In this document: positions 34,950 through 48,904 of the stretch, in pieces
Position numbering within the stretch: position 1 is the stretch's first letter
Layout: each line of letters opens with the position of its first letter
From: Acidobacteriota bacterium
GTDB lineage: Bacteria > Acidobacteriota > Blastocatellia > RBC074
Direction: 5' to 3'
Length of the DNA stretch: 64,000 nt
Assembly (NCBI GenBank): GCA_016196035.1
Contig: JACPYM010000051.1
Coordinates: 21,975 to 85,974 of the forward strand
Program-made: the position numbers and the translations under genes
The notes under the pieces: generated by a model
Database searches by the model: none
The model's input: only the letters and a program-made list of their open reading frames with translations
What the model was told of the DNA's origin: nothing

Positions 34950-35420
34950 ATGCCGAGAAGAAGAGAAGTTCCTAAACGCGAGATTTTGCCTGACCCAGTA
35001 TACAATAGCCCGTTGGTGGCTAAATTCGTCAACACTCTGATGTGGGACGGCAAAAAGGCCGTGGCGGAAGGCATCCTTTATGGCGCGCTCGATAAAATTA
35101 AGGCGAAGAGCGAAGAAGATCCACTGAAGATTTTCAAAAAGGCGATTGAGAACCTTCAGCCTAAGGTTGAAGTCAAATCCAAACGTGTGGGCGGTGCCAA
35201 CTATCAAGTGCCGGTCGAGGTAAATGCCAGTCGTCGGGTAGCGCTGGCGATGCGCTGGCTGGCAAACTATGCCCGCGAGCGCGGTGAAAAGACTATGGTG
35301 GATAGACTGGCTGCCGAAATTTTGGACGCCGCCGCGAGCAAAGGCAATTCGGTCAAGAAGCGCGAAGACGTGCATCGCATGGCTGAAGCGAATAAGGCCT
35401 TTGCAAATTACCGTTGGTAG
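34950..35420 (+). CDS. rpsG: 30S ribosomal protein S7
   Basis: 156 residues, the usual length. [25 protein letters not shown] and [23 protein letters not shown] are hallmark segments. S7 nucleates assembly of the 30S head and in many bacteria represses the str operon. A 128-base spacer without a gene separates it from fusA. Confidence 0.98.
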   Translation: MPRRREVPKREILPDPVYNSPLVAKFVNTLMWDGKKAVAEGILYGALDKIKAKSEEDPLKIFKKAIENLQPKVEVKSKRVGGANYQVPVEVNASRRVALAMRWLANYARERGEKTMVDRLAAEILDAAASKGNSVKKREDVHRMAEANKAFANYRW

Positions 35421-35548
35421 GTTTTTCAGGAGAATGAAGGAAAGGTGGCTGGAGAGCGGCTCGTAGCGTAATTGCTGGGAATCGCAACGGCACACCGCAG
35501 ACATAGGGCTAGTCGGCATCAAGCTGTACGACAGACTAGCGGGGTAGT

Positions 35549-37645
<2,097 letters not shown>

Positions 37646-37722
37646 CAGTTTCCTCTCGGCTTCGCACGCGCGAAACGGGAGAAGGTTTGTTGATCTTCTG
37701 ATTCAGACTTTGAGGAGCAAAC

Positions 37723-38788
<1,066 letters not shown>

Positions 38789-38840
38789 TAGTTTTCAGAA
38801 AGGGGCAGTTCCACTGCCCCTTTCGAGCGGTTGAATAGAA

Positions 38841-39167
38841 ATGCTGAACGACAAGATCAGAATTCGCCTGAAAGCTTACGACTACCGCGTGCTTGACCAA
38901 TCCACGCAGGAAATCGTCGAGACAGCCAAACGCACCGGCGCGCGCGTGGCGGGGCCGATCCCGCTGCCCACGGTGAAAAACAAAGTCACTGTGTTGAAAT
39001 CGCCGCATGTTGACAAGAAGTCGCGCGAACAGTTTGAAATTCGCACGCACAAGCGGCTGATGGACATTCTCGACCCCACGCCGCAAACGATGGACGCGCT
39101 GATGAAGCTCGACCTGCCGGCGGGTGTGGATGCCGAGATCAAAGCTTTCGGACGAGACCGCAGATAA
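38841..39167 (+). CDS. rpsJ: 30S ribosomal protein S10 (NusE)
   Basis: 108 residues. [26 protein letters not shown] and [29 protein letters not shown] are typical, with [22 protein letters not shown] at the end. S10 also serves in NusB-linked antitermination. It opens the S10 block; the start lies 52 bases after the tuf stop. Confidence 0.98.
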   Translation: MLNDKIRIRLKAYDYRVLDQSTQEIVETAKRTGARVAGPIPLPTVKNKVTVLKSPHVDKKSREQFEIRTHKRLMDILDPTPQTMDALMKLDLPAGVDAEIKAFGRDRR

Positions 39168-39170
39168 CCC

Positions 39171-39255
39171 TCAGTGGTCAGTGGTCAGTGGTCAGTGGCC
39201 AGCAAAAGTTGGCGACAGACGACTGACGACTGTAGAGACTGACGACTGGCAACTG
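39171..39255. repeat. CAGTGGT-type inverted tandem array between rpsJ and rplC
   Basis: Four or five CAGTGGT units (39172-39200) are followed by complement-like GACGACTG units (39211-39250). The array fills nearly all the 104-base gap between two ribosomal genes that are normally closely spaced. Confidence 0.75.
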
Positions 39256-39271
39256 AAGGAGTACCAATCCA

Positions 39272-39904
39272 ATGGTAAACGGAATTATTGGTAAAAAAGT
39301 TGGGATGACCCAAATCTTCGCGCCCGACGGAACGGTGACACCCGTGACCGTGATCAAGGCTGGCCCTTGCGTCGTGGTGCAACGCAAGACGGTTTCGAGT
39401 GATGGCTACGAAGCCGTTCAACTCGGTCTGGTGGAAGAAAAAGCGCCCCGGAAAACGAACAAGCCGATGGCGGGCCACTTCAAAAAAGCTGGCATTCCGC
39501 CGACGCGCGTGCTGCGCGAGTTCCGCTTGCAAGATGCGGGCGACAGCGCAAACGTGGGCGACAAAGTGCTGGTAGATGTTTTTGCCGTGGACGACAAGGT
39601 CGAGATCATCGGCACCAGTAAAGGGCGCGGCTTTGCCGGGTTTATCAAGCGGCACAACTTCGGTGGCGGACGTAAATCGCATGGTTCGATGTTTCACCGC
39701 GCGCCGGGTTCGATTGGCGCTTCGGCTTATCCTTCGCGCGTGATCAAAGGCACGCGGATGGCGGGCCACATGGGCGTCGAGCGCAAGACGATCAAGAATT
39801 TGAAAGTCGTTGCGGTGAATGCCGAAGAAAATCTGTTGCTGATCAAAGGTTCCGTGCCTGGTCCGAACGGTGCGGTCGTGGTCATCAAGAAGAAGGCCGA
39901 GTAA
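39272..39904 (+). CDS. rplC: 50S ribosomal protein L3
   Basis: 210 residues. [24 protein letters not shown] and the loop segment [19 protein letters not shown] near the peptidyl-transferase centre identify L3. GAAGGAG precedes the ATG by a few bases. rplD follows after 30 bases. Confidence 0.98.
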   Translation: MVNGIIGKKVGMTQIFAPDGTVTPVTVIKAGPCVVVQRKTVSSDGYEAVQLGLVEEKAPRKTNKPMAGHFKKAGIPPTRVLREFRLQDAGDSANVGDKVLVDVFAVDDKVEIIGTSKGRGFAGFIKRHNFGGGRKSHGSMFHRAPGSIGASAYPSRVIKGTRMAGHMGVERKTIKNLKVVAVNAEENLLLIKGSVPGPNGAVVVIKKKAE

Positions 39905-39934
39905 ACGAGTTTCTATTTTGCTGAGAGGGCGGCG

Positions 39935-40561
39935 ATGCCGACTTTAGACGTTAAAAACCTGAAAAACGAAACCGTTGGTCAGATCGAGTTGAGCGATGAC
40001 GTATTTGGTGTCGCGCTCAACGAAGCCCTGATCCACGACGCGGTAAAGAATTACCAAACCAACCAGCGCCAGGGCACGGTCGCGACCAAAACGCGTGGCA
40101 ATGTCTCGGGCAGCGGCAAAAAGCTCTGGAAGCAAAAGGGCACAGGGCGGGCGCGTATCGCCAGCCTGCGTTCGCCGTTGTGGAAAGGCGGCGGCAATGT
40201 GCACGGGCCGCAGCCGCGCGATTGGACGACCGAGATGCCGAAGAAGATGAAGCGCGGGGCGCTCAAGTCCGCCTTGTCGGAGCGGTTGCGCGAAGGCAAT
40301 CTGGTCGTGGTCGAGGAATTCAACTTGAGCGATCACAAGACCAAGAGCTTTCTCAGCGTAGCGCAAGGCTTCGGCTGGGGCAAAAAGACGCTGATTGTCG
40401 AGACGGTGGCGGCAAAGAATTTGGTCTTGGCTTCGCGTAACGTGCCGGACGTCAAAGTAGCGAACGATGCGAATGTGAATATCTATGATGTGATCTATCA
40501 CGAGCAGTTGGTTTTCACGAAAGCGGCTATCGAAGCTTTACAAGAAAAGCTGAGCAAGTAA
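39935..40561 (+). CDS. rplD: 50S ribosomal protein L4
   Basis: 208 residues. [39 protein letters not shown] loop is present (here ARIAS), followed by [19 protein letters not shown]. This extended loop lines the peptide exit tunnel. L4 is the classic autogenous regulator of the S10 operon; whether it regulates here is unknown. Confidence 0.98.
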   Translation: MPTLDVKNLKNETVGQIELSDDVFGVALNEALIHDAVKNYQTNQRQGTVATKTRGNVSGSGKKLWKQKGTGRARIASLRSPLWKGGGNVHGPQPRDWTTEMPKKMKRGALKSALSERLREGNLVVVEEFNLSDHKTKSFLSVAQGFGWGKKTLIVETVAAKNLVLASRNVPDVKVANDANVNIYDVIYHEQLVFTKAAIEALQEKLSK

Positions 40562-40599
40562 GTTCGTCTGCATAAAAGAAGAGGTCACGAGGAACGACT

Positions 40600-40944
40600 A
40601 TGGCTACGACGATTTGGGATGTGCTCAAAGCCCCCGTCATCACTGAAAAGGCGATGATTCAGAAGGAAAAGAGCACCGAGCCGATCAAAGATTCCAAGAA
40701 TAAAAAGGTCATCAAGCGTGACCGCCAATTGCTTACTTTCCGTGTGAATGGCAATGCAACCAAGCACTCGATCAAGACGGCGGTCGAAACGATCTTCAAA
40801 GTTAAAGTTGATCAAGTGCGCGTCGCTAACTATCACGGCAAATCGGTGCGCCGCGGGCGCACGGAAGGCAAGCGGCCCGATTGGCGCAAGGCGTATGTCA
40901 CCTTGAAGCCCGGCTTCAAGGTTGATTACGCGGATTCAATCTAG
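40600..40944 (+). CDS. rplW: 50S ribosomal protein L23
   Basis: 114 residues. [39 protein letters not shown] and [19 protein letters not shown] segment identify L23, which sits at the tunnel exit and docks trigger factor and SRP. A Lys-rich insert ([15 protein letters not shown]) near residue 30 is longer than in typical homologues. Confidence 0.97.
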   Translation: MATTIWDVLKAPVITEKAMIQKEKSTEPIKDSKNKKVIKRDRQLLTFRVNGNATKHSIKTAVETIFKVKVDQVRVANYHGKSVRRGRTEGKRPDWRKAYVTLKPGFKVDYADSI

Positions 40945-40998
40945 TGATGAGTCAGGTGGTTTTCCTAACCAGTTCCTGATGATTGAAGAAGAACTAAG

Positions 40999-41823
40999 AT
41001 GGGCATCAAGAAACTTACACCAACCAGTCCGGCGCGGCGCTATCAGACGTATCTGACGAATGACGAGTTAACGACCGAGACGCCGCACAAGCCGCTGCTC
41101 GACAGCAAGAAGCGCACGAGTGGCCGCAATAGCAATGGCCGTATCACCGTGCGCCATCGTGGTGGCGGACACAAACGTCATTACCGTGTGATTGATTTCA
41201 AGCGCGACAAATTCGGCATTCCCGGCAAAGTGGCGACGATTGAATATGATCCGAATCGTTCGGCGCGCATCGCCTTGATCAATTATGCTGACGGCGAGAA
41301 GCGCTACATCCTTTGCCCGGTTGGGCTGACGGTTGGTCAAACAGTTGTTTCCGGACCGGAGTCTGACATTTTGACGGGTAATGCTTTGCCGATCAAAAAC
41401 ATTCCGCTCGGCACCCAGATCCACAACATCGAAATGCGCCCCGGCAAGGGTGGTCAGATGGCACGCAGCGCCGGCAGCTTTGCGCAATTGGTCGCCAAAG
41501 AAGGCGGTAACGCACAGCTTCGACTGCCATCGGGTGAAATTCGCATTGTGACGGTTGAATGCATGGCGACGATTGGCCAGGTTGGCAATGTCGAGCATGA
41601 AAACGTTTCGCTGGGCAAAGCGGGCCGCACGCGCTGGAAAGGCATTCGCCCGACAGTGCGCGGTGTGGCGATGAACCCGGTGGATCACCCGCACGGTGGC
41701 GGCGAAGGCAAAACTTCGGGTGGCCGCAATCCGGTGACGCCCTGGGGCCAGCCGACGCGCGGTTACAAGACCCGCAATAACAAGCGGACAGACAAGTTCA
41801 TCGTGAAACGGAGAACGAAGTAA
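40999..41823 (+). CDS. rplB: 50S ribosomal protein L2
   Basis: 274 residues. Core motifs [17 protein letters not shown] and [16 protein letters not shown] are intact; the latter carries the conserved His near the peptidyl-transferase site. C-terminal [18 protein letters not shown] is standard. L2 is required for subunit association. Confidence 0.98.
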   Translation: MGIKKLTPTSPARRYQTYLTNDELTTETPHKPLLDSKKRTSGRNSNGRITVRHRGGGHKRHYRVIDFKRDKFGIPGKVATIEYDPNRSARIALINYADGEKRYILCPVGLTVGQTVVSGPESDILTGNALPIKNIPLGTQIHNIEMRPGKGGQMARSAGSFAQLVAKEGGNAQLRLPSGEIRIVTVECMATIGQVGNVEHENVSLGKAGRTRWKGIRPTVRGVAMNPVDHPHGGGEGKTSGGRNPVTPWGQPTRGYKTRNNKRTDKFIVKRRTK

Positions 41824-41824
41824 A

Positions 41825-41893
41825 AGTGAAAAGTGAAATGTGAAATGTGAAATGTTAGGGATCACGGTTCACGGTTCACGGTTCACGGTTCAC
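41825..41893. repeat. GTGAAAT and GGTTCAC repeat arrays between rplB and rpsS
   Basis: Units of GTGAAAT (41825-41855) are followed by four units of CACGGTT (41863-41892). The TGTGAA and TTCAC portions are partly complementary, so the spacer can fold back. Same class as the other short inverted arrays. Confidence 0.7.
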
Positions 41894-41903
41894 TGAGAAA
41901 GCT

Positions 41904-42188
41904 ATGGCACGTTCAATCAAAAAAGGCCCGTTCATTGACGATCATTTGATGAAAGCCATTGAGCGGATGAATGCGGCGAACGAAAAGAAGGTGCATAAAA
42001 CCTGGTCGCGCCGTTCGACGATCACGCCCGATATGGTGGGTCATACATTGGCCGTACATAACGGCAAAAAGTTCATTCCGGTATACGTCACCGAGAATAT
42101 GGTGGGCCACAAGCTGGGCGAATTCGCGCCGACGCGCACCTTCAAAGGGCACGCTGAAAAAGCCGAGAAGTCGTCAGGCAAGAAATAA
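41904..42188 (+). CDS. rpsS: 30S ribosomal protein S19
   Basis: 94 residues. [43 protein letters not shown] and [16 protein letters not shown] are diagnostic. S19 contacts S13 in the 30S head. rplV begins 50 bases later. Confidence 0.98.
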   Translation: MARSIKKGPFIDDHLMKAIERMNAANEKKVHKTWSRRSTITPDMVGHTLAVHNGKKFIPVYVTENMVGHKLGEFAPTRTFKGHAEKAEKSSGKK

Positions 42189-42238
42189 CAGCAGCGTCAG
42201 AGGCTGGGTAAGAAGCTGGGCCTGAGAGGCATAAGAAG

Positions 42239-42619
42239 ATGGAAGCAATCGCAAAAGCAACTAACGTCAAAGGTTCCGCGCAGAAAGCGAAGCTCATTGT
42301 GGATTTGATTCGCGGGCGCAAGGTCAGCGAGGCGCTCGCTATGCTGCAATTCAGTGGCAAGCGTTTGGCGATCCCGGTCGAGAAAGTCGTCCGTTCGGCG
42401 ATGGATAACGCCACGCAACACGCGGAAGCTGAAAATGTGATCGTGGATGAGGACGATCTTTGGATCAAAGAATGCTACGTCGGTAAAGGGACTACCAAAT
42501 ACCGGCGGCGCGTGCGCCCCGCTCCGATGGGCCGGGCGTATCGCCAGCAGCGTCACTATTGCCACATCACCGTGCTGGTTTCCAACGACAAGAAGGGCGA
42601 GCAGAAGGCTGTTGCCTAA
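42239..42619 (+). CDS. rplV: 50S ribosomal protein L22
   Basis: 126 residues. [24 protein letters not shown] and the beta-hairpin [23 protein letters not shown], which lines the exit tunnel, are visible. The C-terminal [13 protein letters not shown] is short. Confidence 0.98.
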   Translation: MEAIAKATNVKGSAQKAKLIVDLIRGRKVSEALAMLQFSGKRLAIPVEKVVRSAMDNATQHAEAENVIVDEDDLWIKECYVGKGTTKYRRRVRPAPMGRAYRQQRHYCHITVLVSNDKKGEQKAVA

Positions 42620-42642
42620 GCGGAAGAGATTTCGGAGAGACT

Positions 42643-43293
<651 letters not shown>

Positions 43294-43298
43294 TCTCA

Positions 43299-43365
43299 GG
43301 GGAAAGGGACTAGGGGTTAAGGGCTGGGATCAAGCCAGCGTCAGCCCCTAGCCCCTAGTCCCTAA
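43299..43365. repeat. AGGGGCT/CCCCTAG-type inverted array between rpsC and rplP
   Basis: Left GGGACTAGGGGTTAAGGGCT units and right AGCCCCTAGCCCCTAGTCCC units are complementary around GGGATCAAGCCAGCGTC. The same unit appears between accB and accC. Confidence 0.8.
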
Positions 43366-43376
43366 TCTCTAAAGTT

Positions 43377-43814
43377 ATGGCAGAGTATAAAACTCCCAAA
43401 AAGGTCAAATATCGTAAACAGCAACGCGGGCGCCGGGCAGGCGCGGCTAAGCGCGGGACTGAGATTTCCTTTGGCGAATACGCGCTGAAGGCGGTCGAGG
43501 TAGCCTGGATTACGGGCCGCCAGATCGAAGCGGGTCGTGTGGCGATCAACCGTCACGTCAAACGCGGCGGCAAGCTGTGGATTCGCGTTTTCCCCGACAA
43601 GCCGATCACCAAGAAGCCCGCTGAAACCCGTATGGGCAAAGGCAAGGGCGCGCCGGAAGGCTGGGTCGCGGTGATCAAACCGGGCCGCATCCTGTTTGAG
43701 ATGGAAGGCGTGGACGAAGCTACGGCGCGGCGGGCGTTTGAACTGGCGGCAGCGAAACTGCCGATCAAAACCAAGTTCATCACGCGCCACGAACAAGAGG
43801 GAGGTGGGTTGTGA
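43377..43814 (+). CDS. rplP: 50S ribosomal protein L16
   Basis: 145 residues, slightly longer than the usual 137. [29 protein letters not shown] and [20 protein letters not shown] are typical. Its stop overlaps the GTG start of rpmC (GTGA), so the two are translationally coupled. Confidence 0.98.
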   Translation: MAEYKTPKKVKYRKQQRGRRAGAAKRGTEISFGEYALKAVEVAWITGRQIEAGRVAINRHVKRGGKLWIRVFPDKPITKKPAETRMGKGKGAPEGWVAVIKPGRILFEMEGVDEATARRAFELAAAKLPIKTKFITRHEQEGGGL

Positions 43815-44017
43815 GGGCTAAACTGGATAAAGTCCGTCAACAATCAAGCGAAGAATTGGTCAGACGCGTGCTCGAAATCAAAGAGTCGCTCTTCCGCTTG
43901 AACTTCAAAAAGTCGCTCGGCAACACCGATACGGTCAAACAGATTCGCGCCGAGGGAAAAGAGTTGGCGCGACTCAAGACGCTGTTGCGTGCCCGTCAAC
44001 TCGGGATTGAGCAATAA
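43811..44017 (+). CDS. rpmC: 50S ribosomal protein L29
   Basis: 68 residues, GTG start at 43811 overlapping the rplP stop. [26 protein letters not shown] and [21 protein letters not shown] form the two long helices of L29, which sits near the tunnel exit. Confidence 0.96.
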   Translation: MRAKLDKVRQQSSEELVRRVLEIKESLFRLNFKKSLGNTDTVKQIRAEGKELARLKTLLRARQLGIEQ

Positions 44018-44068
44018 AAGGTTGCGTAGTGAGCCAAGCTTACAGCTTGGCTCACAATTGAAACGACT

Positions 44069-44440
44069 ATGAGTGAAGAGAACAACGAGATATTGCAAGA
44101 TGCAGTGGTAGCGTCGGCTGATTCCATCGAAGTGGAAGCCGAAGGCGTGCCGACCGCACCGCTGCCTGGCGCCGCTGCTGAAGCGAGCCGGGGCCGCCGC
44201 ACGGAAAAGGTCGGCATCGTGTTGAGCGACAAGATGCAAAAGTCGGTCGTCGTGCGCGTTGACCGGCTGGTCAAGCATCCGGTTTACAAACGCTACGTGC
44301 GCAAACGCACCAAGTTCATGGCGCATAACGAGATCGAAGGCGTAAGCATCGGCGATCAGGTGCGCATTGTCGAAACCCGCCCGCTCTCGGCACGCAAACG
44401 CTGGCGCGTGGTCGAAGTGTTACGGAAGGCTTCTAAGTAA
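44069..44440 (+). CDS. rpsQ: 30S ribosomal protein S17 with N-terminal extension
   Basis: 123 residues, against about 85 in most bacteria. The S17 core starts near residue 43 (GRRTEKVGIVLSDKMQKSVVV) and continues through HPVYKRYVRKRTKFMAHNE to ETRPLSARKRWRVVEVL. The first 42 residues are acidic and low-complexity (SEENNEILQD, EVEAEGVPTAPLPG). The ATG at 44069 has no strong Shine-Dalgarno, so a later start cannot be excluded, but no internal ATG precedes the core. Confidence 0.93.
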   Translation: MSEENNEILQDAVVASADSIEVEAEGVPTAPLPGAAAEASRGRRTEKVGIVLSDKMQKSVVVRVDRLVKHPVYKRYVRKRTKFMAHNEIEGVSIGDQVRIVETRPLSARKRWRVVEVLRKASK

Positions 44441-44475
44441 AGACGGCCAGCTAAGAGAGTAAGAGGAGGCTAGCA

Positions 44476-44847
44476 ATGGCATTACAGATGCGCTCGATCC
44501 TGGAGGTCGCCGATAATTCCGGCGCGAAGCGGATCGCAATGATTCTCCCGGTGGGCGGCAACGTCGGCGGACGGGCTAGTTTGGGGGATGTCATCACGGC
44601 TTCGGTGAAGGAAGCCAGCCCGGACGGCACGGTCAAGAAAAAACAGGTGGTCAAGGCCGTCATCGTGCGCTGCCGCAAGGAAGTGCGCCGCAAGGATGGC
44701 ACTTACATTCGCTTTGATCAGAACGCGGCCGTGATTATCAAACCCGATGGCGAACCCGTGGGCACGCGCGTTTTCGGGCCGGTCGCGCGCGAATTACGCG
44801 ACAAAGGTTTTATGAAGATCGTGAGCCTGGCGCCCGAAGTGATCTAA
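44476..44847 (+). CDS. rplN: 50S ribosomal protein L14
   Basis: 123 residues, the normal length. [21 protein letters not shown] and [24 protein letters not shown] are diagnostic. GAGGAGG lies before the ATG. L14 binds 23S rRNA and makes an intersubunit bridge. Confidence 0.98.
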   Translation: MALQMRSILEVADNSGAKRIAMILPVGGNVGGRASLGDVITASVKEASPDGTVKKKQVVKAVIVRCRKEVRRKDGTYIRFDQNAAVIIKPDGEPVGTRVFGPVARELRDKGFMKIVSLAPEVI

Positions 44848-44884
44848 GACAAATTCAAGCGAGCGGGCAGCAAACGAGGCAACT

Positions 44885-45202
44885 ATGGCAAGAATGAAGA
44901 TCAAAAAGAATGACCAGGTTTTGGTCATCACCGGCAAAGACAAAGGCAAGCGTGGTCGCGTCATTGAGGTGTTGGGCAAAGAAGGCAAGGTGATTGTCGA
45001 AGGCATCAACATTGTGAAAAAGGCCGTGCGCCCCAACCGGCAGCGCGGCATTCAAGGTGGCATCGTTGAGCGTTTTGCGCCACTGGACGCGTCGAATGTG
45101 ATGGTACTGGTGGATGGGCAACCGACGCGCATCGGCTACCAACTGCTAGCTGATGGTCGCAAAGTGCGCGTGTCCAAGAAAACTGGCACGGCGCTCGAAT
45201 AA
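44885..45202 (+). CDS. rplX: 50S ribosomal protein L24
   Basis: 105 residues. KIKKNDQVLVITGKDKGKRGRVIEVL is the KOW motif; GINIVKKAVRPNRQ and the later RIGYQLLADGRKVRVSKKTG complete the family pattern. L24 initiates 50S assembly. Confidence 0.97.
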   Translation: MARMKIKKNDQVLVITGKDKGKRGRVIEVLGKEGKVIVEGINIVKKAVRPNRQRGIQGGIVERFAPLDASNVMVLVDGQPTRIGYQLLADGRKVRVSKKTGTALE

Positions 45203-45253
45203 CAAGAGTGATGGGCCAGCGGGCCTCGGGTTCGCTGTAATTCGCTAAAGAAC

Positions 45254-45793
45254 ATGGCAAGACTTAAAGACAAATATAATCAGGAAGTCGTACCGGCCCT
45301 CAAGAAGGAGTTCAGTTACTCGAACCCGATGAGCGTGCCGAAAGTGCAAAAGATCGTCATCAACATCGGCATGGGCGAGGCAATCGCCAATGCCAAGGCG
45401 ATGGATGCGGCCGTCAACGACCTTTCGATCATCAGCGGTCAAAAGCCGGTGGTGACCAAGGCCAAGAAATCCATCGCGGCGTTTAAGCTGCGCGAAGGCA
45501 TGAGCATTGGCGCAATGGTCACGCTGCGCGGCGATCAGATGTACGAATTCCTAGATCGTTTCATCAGCATAACGCTGCCGCGTGTGCGCGACTTTCGCGG
45601 CATTTCGCCGAAATCGTTCGATGGCCGCGGCAATTACACTATCGGATTGAAAGACCAGTTGATCTTTCCTGAGATTGATTTCGGCAAGATTGACCGCGCG
45701 CGCGGTCTGAACGTGAGCATCGTCACCACGGCAAAGACCGATGAGGAAGCGCGCGCGCTGTTGCGCTTTCTGGGGATGCCGTTCCGCCAATAG
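45254..45793 (+). CDS. rplE: 50S ribosomal protein L5
   Basis: 179 residues. [43 protein letters not shown] and [21 protein letters not shown] identify L5, which binds 5S rRNA and contacts the P-site tRNA. Confidence 0.98.
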   Translation: MARLKDKYNQEVVPALKKEFSYSNPMSVPKVQKIVINIGMGEAIANAKAMDAAVNDLSIISGQKPVVTKAKKSIAAFKLREGMSIGAMVTLRGDQMYEFLDRFISITLPRVRDFRGISPKSFDGRGNYTIGLKDQLIFPEIDFGKIDRARGLNVSIVTTAKTDEEARALLRFLGMPFRQ

Positions 45794-45824
45794 TGGCAGG
45801 ATCGTGAGAGAAGCTAGAGGACTT

Positions 45825-46010
45825 ATGGCGAAGACTTCCAAGATCGTTAAGGACAACCGGAAACCCAAGTTCGCGGTGCGCCAGCACAACCGCTGCAAGC
45901 GTTGCGGCAGGCCGCGCGCGTACCTGCGCAAATACGGCGTGTGCCGCATCTGCTTCCGGCAATTGGCGCTCGATGGACAAATTCCGGGCGTGACTAAATC
46001 GAGTTGGTAA
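45825..46010 (+). CDS. rpsN: 30S ribosomal protein S14, zinc-binding type
   Basis: 61 residues from the ATG at 45825, the length of the type Z form. [20 protein letters not shown] is followed by CKRCGRP and CRICFRQLA, the four zinc cysteines. The short zinc form is the sole S14 seen here. Confidence 0.97.
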   Translation: MAKTSKIVKDNRKPKFAVRQHNRCKRCGRPRAYLRKYGVCRICFRQLALDGQIPGVTKSSW

Positions 46011-46059
46011 GGCGGCCTTTTCGCAGCCGCAACTGCCAGGCTTGAGGTTTTGAAGGACT

Positions 46060-46461
46060 ATGATTACTGATCCGATTTCCGATATGTTGACGCGCATTCG
46101 CAACGCGATTGGCGCCAAACAGACTAAAGTGGATGTGCCGGCTTCGCGCCTCAAAATCGAATTGGCGCGCATTCTGAAAGAAGAAGGCTACATCACGAAT
46201 TACAGCATCAAGACGGCTGACGATAGTAACATCCGTACTTTGCGCATCTTTTTGCGCTACGGGCTGAAGGGCGAGAGCGTGATTTCGCATTTGCAGCGCA
46301 TCTCGAAACCGAGCCGCCGCGTCTATCTGCCGAGCGACGAGATTCCGAAAGTCCTGGGCGGCTTGGGCATCAATATCCTGAGCACTTCCAAGGGCCTGAT
46401 GACCGGCAAGGCTGCGCGTAAGGCCAAGGTCGGTGGCGAAGTGTTGTGTCTGGTTTACTAA
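46060..46461 (+). CDS. rpsH: 30S ribosomal protein S8
   Basis: 133 residues. DPISDMLTRIRNAIGAKQTKVDVPASRLK and GLGINILSTSKGLMTGKAARKAKVGGEVLC are standard. In many bacteria S8 represses the spc operon by binding L5 mRNA. The 80-base gap before rplF contains a CTTTTAGGCGGAA fragment like the arms of the large repeat near 20340. Confidence 0.98.
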   Translation: MITDPISDMLTRIRNAIGAKQTKVDVPASRLKIELARILKEEGYITNYSIKTADDSNIRTLRIFLRYGLKGESVISHLQRISKPSRRVYLPSDEIPKVLGGLGINILSTSKGLMTGKAARKAKVGGEVLCLVY

Positions 46462-46542
46462 GGTTCGTAGTCCCGCTTTTAGGCGGAATGCTTGGAATGG
46501 CAAGTGGCCGCTGAAACAGCGGCGCTACAAACGAGAAGAAAT

Positions 46543-47097
46543 ATGTCGCGTGTAGGAAAGAAAATCATCGAGATTCCAAAAGGGGTGACAGTCAACGTCA
46601 CAGACGGCACCGTTGAGGTGCAAGGCCCGAAAGGCAAATTGACAACGCCGGTACCGGCGGGCGTGAGCTTCAAGTTGGAAGACGGCAAGCTGACGGCTGA
46701 GCGGGCGAGCGAAGATCACACCGCCATTCACGGCACGGCCCGCGCGCTGGTCGCCAATGCGATCAAGGGTGTCTCAGAGGGTTTCTCGCAAAATATGGAC
46801 GTGGTTGGCGTGGGCTATAAAGCTGAACTGAAGGGCAAGGCAATTCACTTCGCGCTGGGCTATTCACATCCGATTGAGTTCGTGTTGCCGGACGGCGTGA
46901 CCGCCAAGGTCGAAAAGGTGCAGAAGCAGATCACGCAGTACCAGACGACCATCACGATTTCGGCGATTGACAAGCATCTTTTGGGCCAGGTCGCGGCCAA
47001 CATGAATAAGCTGCGCAAGCCGGATGCGTACAAGGGCAAAGGCGTGCGTTATGCCGACCGCCCGATGAAACTGAAGCCGGGCAAAACTGGCAAATAG
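46543..47097 (+). CDS. rplF: 50S ribosomal protein L6
   Basis: 184 residues from the ATG at 46543 ([15 protein letters not shown]), with GAGAAGAA upstream. [12 protein letters not shown] and the C-terminal [24 protein letters not shown] identify L6, which lies near the factor-binding site. Confidence 0.98.
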   Translation: MSRVGKKIIEIPKGVTVNVTDGTVEVQGPKGKLTTPVPAGVSFKLEDGKLTAERASEDHTAIHGTARALVANAIKGVSEGFSQNMDVVGVGYKAELKGKAIHFALGYSHPIEFVLPDGVTAKVEKVQKQITQYQTTITISAIDKHLLGQVAANMNKLRKPDAYKGKGVRYADRPMKLKPGKTGK

Positions 47098-47184
47098 GTT
47101 TGGAGTTGAAGTAGTGAAGCCGCACGAAGGGGCGCGGGCAGTCAGCAGTTCGCTCATCGTTTGGCGCAAATCAGGAACTTCTTT

Positions 47185-47544
47185 ATGGCAAAGAAAGCAA
47201 AACAGGAAATTCGGCGCGCGGTTCACACGCGCATTCGCAAGCGTGTCAAAGGCACGGCGGTGCGCCCGCGCTTGGCAATCTTTCGCAGCTTGAATCATAT
47301 CTACGCGCAGGTGATTGATGACGAGCAGGGCATCACTTTGTGTTCGGCCTCATCGGTCGAGAAAAGCGCTGGCGTGAGCGCGGGCGGCAATCTGGATGCG
47401 GCCAAGACGATTGGTAAATTGATCGCCGAACGCGCGCTGGGCAAAGGCCTCACACAGGTTGTTTTTGATCGCGGCGGCTATATTTATCACGGGCGCGTCA
47501 AATCGCTGGCCGAGGCCGCGCGCGAAGCTGGTTTGCAGTTCTGA
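47185..47544 (+). CDS. rplR: 50S ribosomal protein L18
   Basis: 119 residues from the ATG at 47185. [30 protein letters not shown], then [45 protein letters not shown]. It binds 5S rRNA. Eight further codons would be added by a TTG at 47161. Confidence 0.97.
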   Translation: MAKKAKQEIRRAVHTRIRKRVKGTAVRPRLAIFRSLNHIYAQVIDDEQGITLCSASSVEKSAGVSAGGNLDAAKTIGKLIAERALGKGLTQVVFDRGGYIYHGRVKSLAEAAREAGLQF

Positions 47545-47561
47545 GTTGGAGAAATCTTTCT

Positions 47562-48065
47562 ATGGCGGCTAAGGATAGAATCAATGCAGATGGGCTTGAG
47601 TTGAAAGACCAGGTCATCTCGATCAACCGCGTGACCAAGGTGGTCAAAGGCGGCAAGAACATGTCGTTTGCGGCGCTGGTCGTGATCGGTGATCAACACG
47701 GTATCGTCGGCTTCGGCACCGGCAAAGCCAAAGAGGTGCCGCAGGCCATTCGCAAAGCAATTGAAGCGGCGAAACGGAATCTGGTGCGCGTGCCGCTCAA
47801 AGGCACCACGCTGCCGCATCCCTTCGTAGGCCGATATGGCGCGGGCCGGGTGATGCTCAAACCGGCGGTTGAGGGCACGGGCGTGATTGCGGGCGGTGCG
47901 GTGCGGGCGGTGATGAACGCAGCGGGTGTCCACAACATTCTGACCAAGAGCCTGGGCTCGAACAATCCGCACAACGTGATTCGCGCGACCTTCGATGCGC
48001 TGACGAATATGCGCGGCCCCGAAGAAGTCGCCCGGTTGCGTGGCCGCACCGTGGAGGAGTTGTAA
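47562..48065 (+). CDS. rpsE: 30S ribosomal protein S5
   Basis: 167 residues. [24 protein letters not shown] and [27 protein letters not shown] are typical; the loop [14 protein letters not shown] belongs to the decoding-fidelity region. rpmD follows after 3 bases. Confidence 0.98.
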   Translation: MAAKDRINADGLELKDQVISINRVTKVVKGGKNMSFAALVVIGDQHGIVGFGTGKAKEVPQAIRKAIEAAKRNLVRVPLKGTTLPHPFVGRYGAGRVMLKPAVEGTGVIAGGAVRAVMNAAGVHNILTKSLGSNNPHNVIRATFDALTNMRGPEEVARLRGRTVEEL

Positions 48066-48068
48066 GCA

Positions 48069-48254
48069 ATGGCAACCGAAAACAAGATCAAGATTCAGTG
48101 GTATCGCAGTTCGATCTGCACACCCCAGAAGCACAAAGTGATCGTTCGCAGCCTGGGTTTGACGAAGCTCAATCAAACGGTCGAGCGCCCGGACACGGCT
48201 AGCATTCGCGGGATGGTGGCGAAGGTACCGCACCTGTTGAGGATTGTGGGATAA
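48069..48254 (+). CDS. rpmD: 50S ribosomal protein L30
   Basis: 61 residues. [38 protein letters not shown] and [14 protein letters not shown] are the family's two segments. It directly follows rpsE. Confidence 0.97.
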   Translation: MATENKIKIQWYRSSICTPQKHKVIVRSLGLTKLNQTVERPDTASIRGMVAKVPHLLRIVG

Positions 48255-48255
48255 C

Positions 48256-48352
48256 CGGATTGCGGATTGCGGATTGCGGATTGCGGATTGAAGGGGAGCG
48301 TAAAGCTTCACCGATTCCGACAATCCGCAATCCGCAATCCGCAATCCGCAAT
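48256..48352. repeat. GCGGATT heptad inverted tandem array between rpmD and rplO
   Basis: The left arm (48256-48290) contains about five head-to-tail GCGGATT units and the right arm (48321-48352) the complementary AATCCGC units, forming a potential 32-35-base-pair stem with a 30-base loop. It sits entirely in the 116-base gap between two ribosomal protein genes. Confidence 0.9.
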
Positions 48353-48370
48353 AGTGAGTTTGAGGTTGAT

Positions 48371-48838
48371 ATGGCTCTGAGCTTGAACAATTTGAAAGCG
48401 CCGGAAGGCTCTACGCATAAAAAGAAGCGCGTTGGCCGTGGCCCCGGCTCCGGTCTGGGTAAGACGTCCGGGCGTGGCAGCAAAGGTCAAAAGTCACGTT
48501 CCGGCTATTCGGGCAAGGCGGGGTTTGAAGGCGGCCAGATGCCGCTGCACCGTCGATTGCCGAAGCGCGGATTCACAAACATTTTCAAGAAGGAATGGGC
48601 CGAAGTGAATCTGGCCGACCTCGAACGGCTGTTTGACGCAGGCGCGGCGGTGACGCCCGAAGCGTTGGTGGAAAAAGGTTTGGTGCGCAAATCCAGAGCG
48701 AAATTGGTGGTGGTGCTCGGACAAGGTGAATTGAATAAGAACCTGAGTATCTCGGTTCATCGTTTCAGCGCCGTTGCCAAACAAAAGATCGAGGCAGCGG
48801 GCGGCAAGGCTGAAATCATCGGGGGACAGGCTGAGTAG
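48371..48838 (+). CDS. rplO: 50S ribosomal protein L15
   Basis: 155 residues from the ATG at 48371 ([20 protein letters not shown]). The Gly/Arg-rich [24 protein letters not shown] and [18 protein letters not shown] are diagnostic. The upstream in-frame extension would translate the heptad array and is rejected. Confidence 0.98.
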   Translation: MALSLNNLKAPEGSTHKKKRVGRGPGSGLGKTSGRGSKGQKSRSGYSGKAGFEGGQMPLHRRLPKRGFTNIFKKEWAEVNLADLERLFDAGAAVTPEALVEKGLVRKSRAKLVVVLGQGELNKNLSISVHRFSAVAKQKIEAAGGKAEIIGGQAE

Positions 48839-48904
48839 GCTTGCGCAGGCTTTTCCCTCGGCAATGCACGCCGTTTGGGCGCGCTGTCTGGAGCTTAGGG
48901 TTTT

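Noticed and set aside
48256..48352. CRISPR-like array near rplO
   Set aside because: The units are 7 bases with no unique spacers and the two halves are complementary; this is an inverted tandem array.
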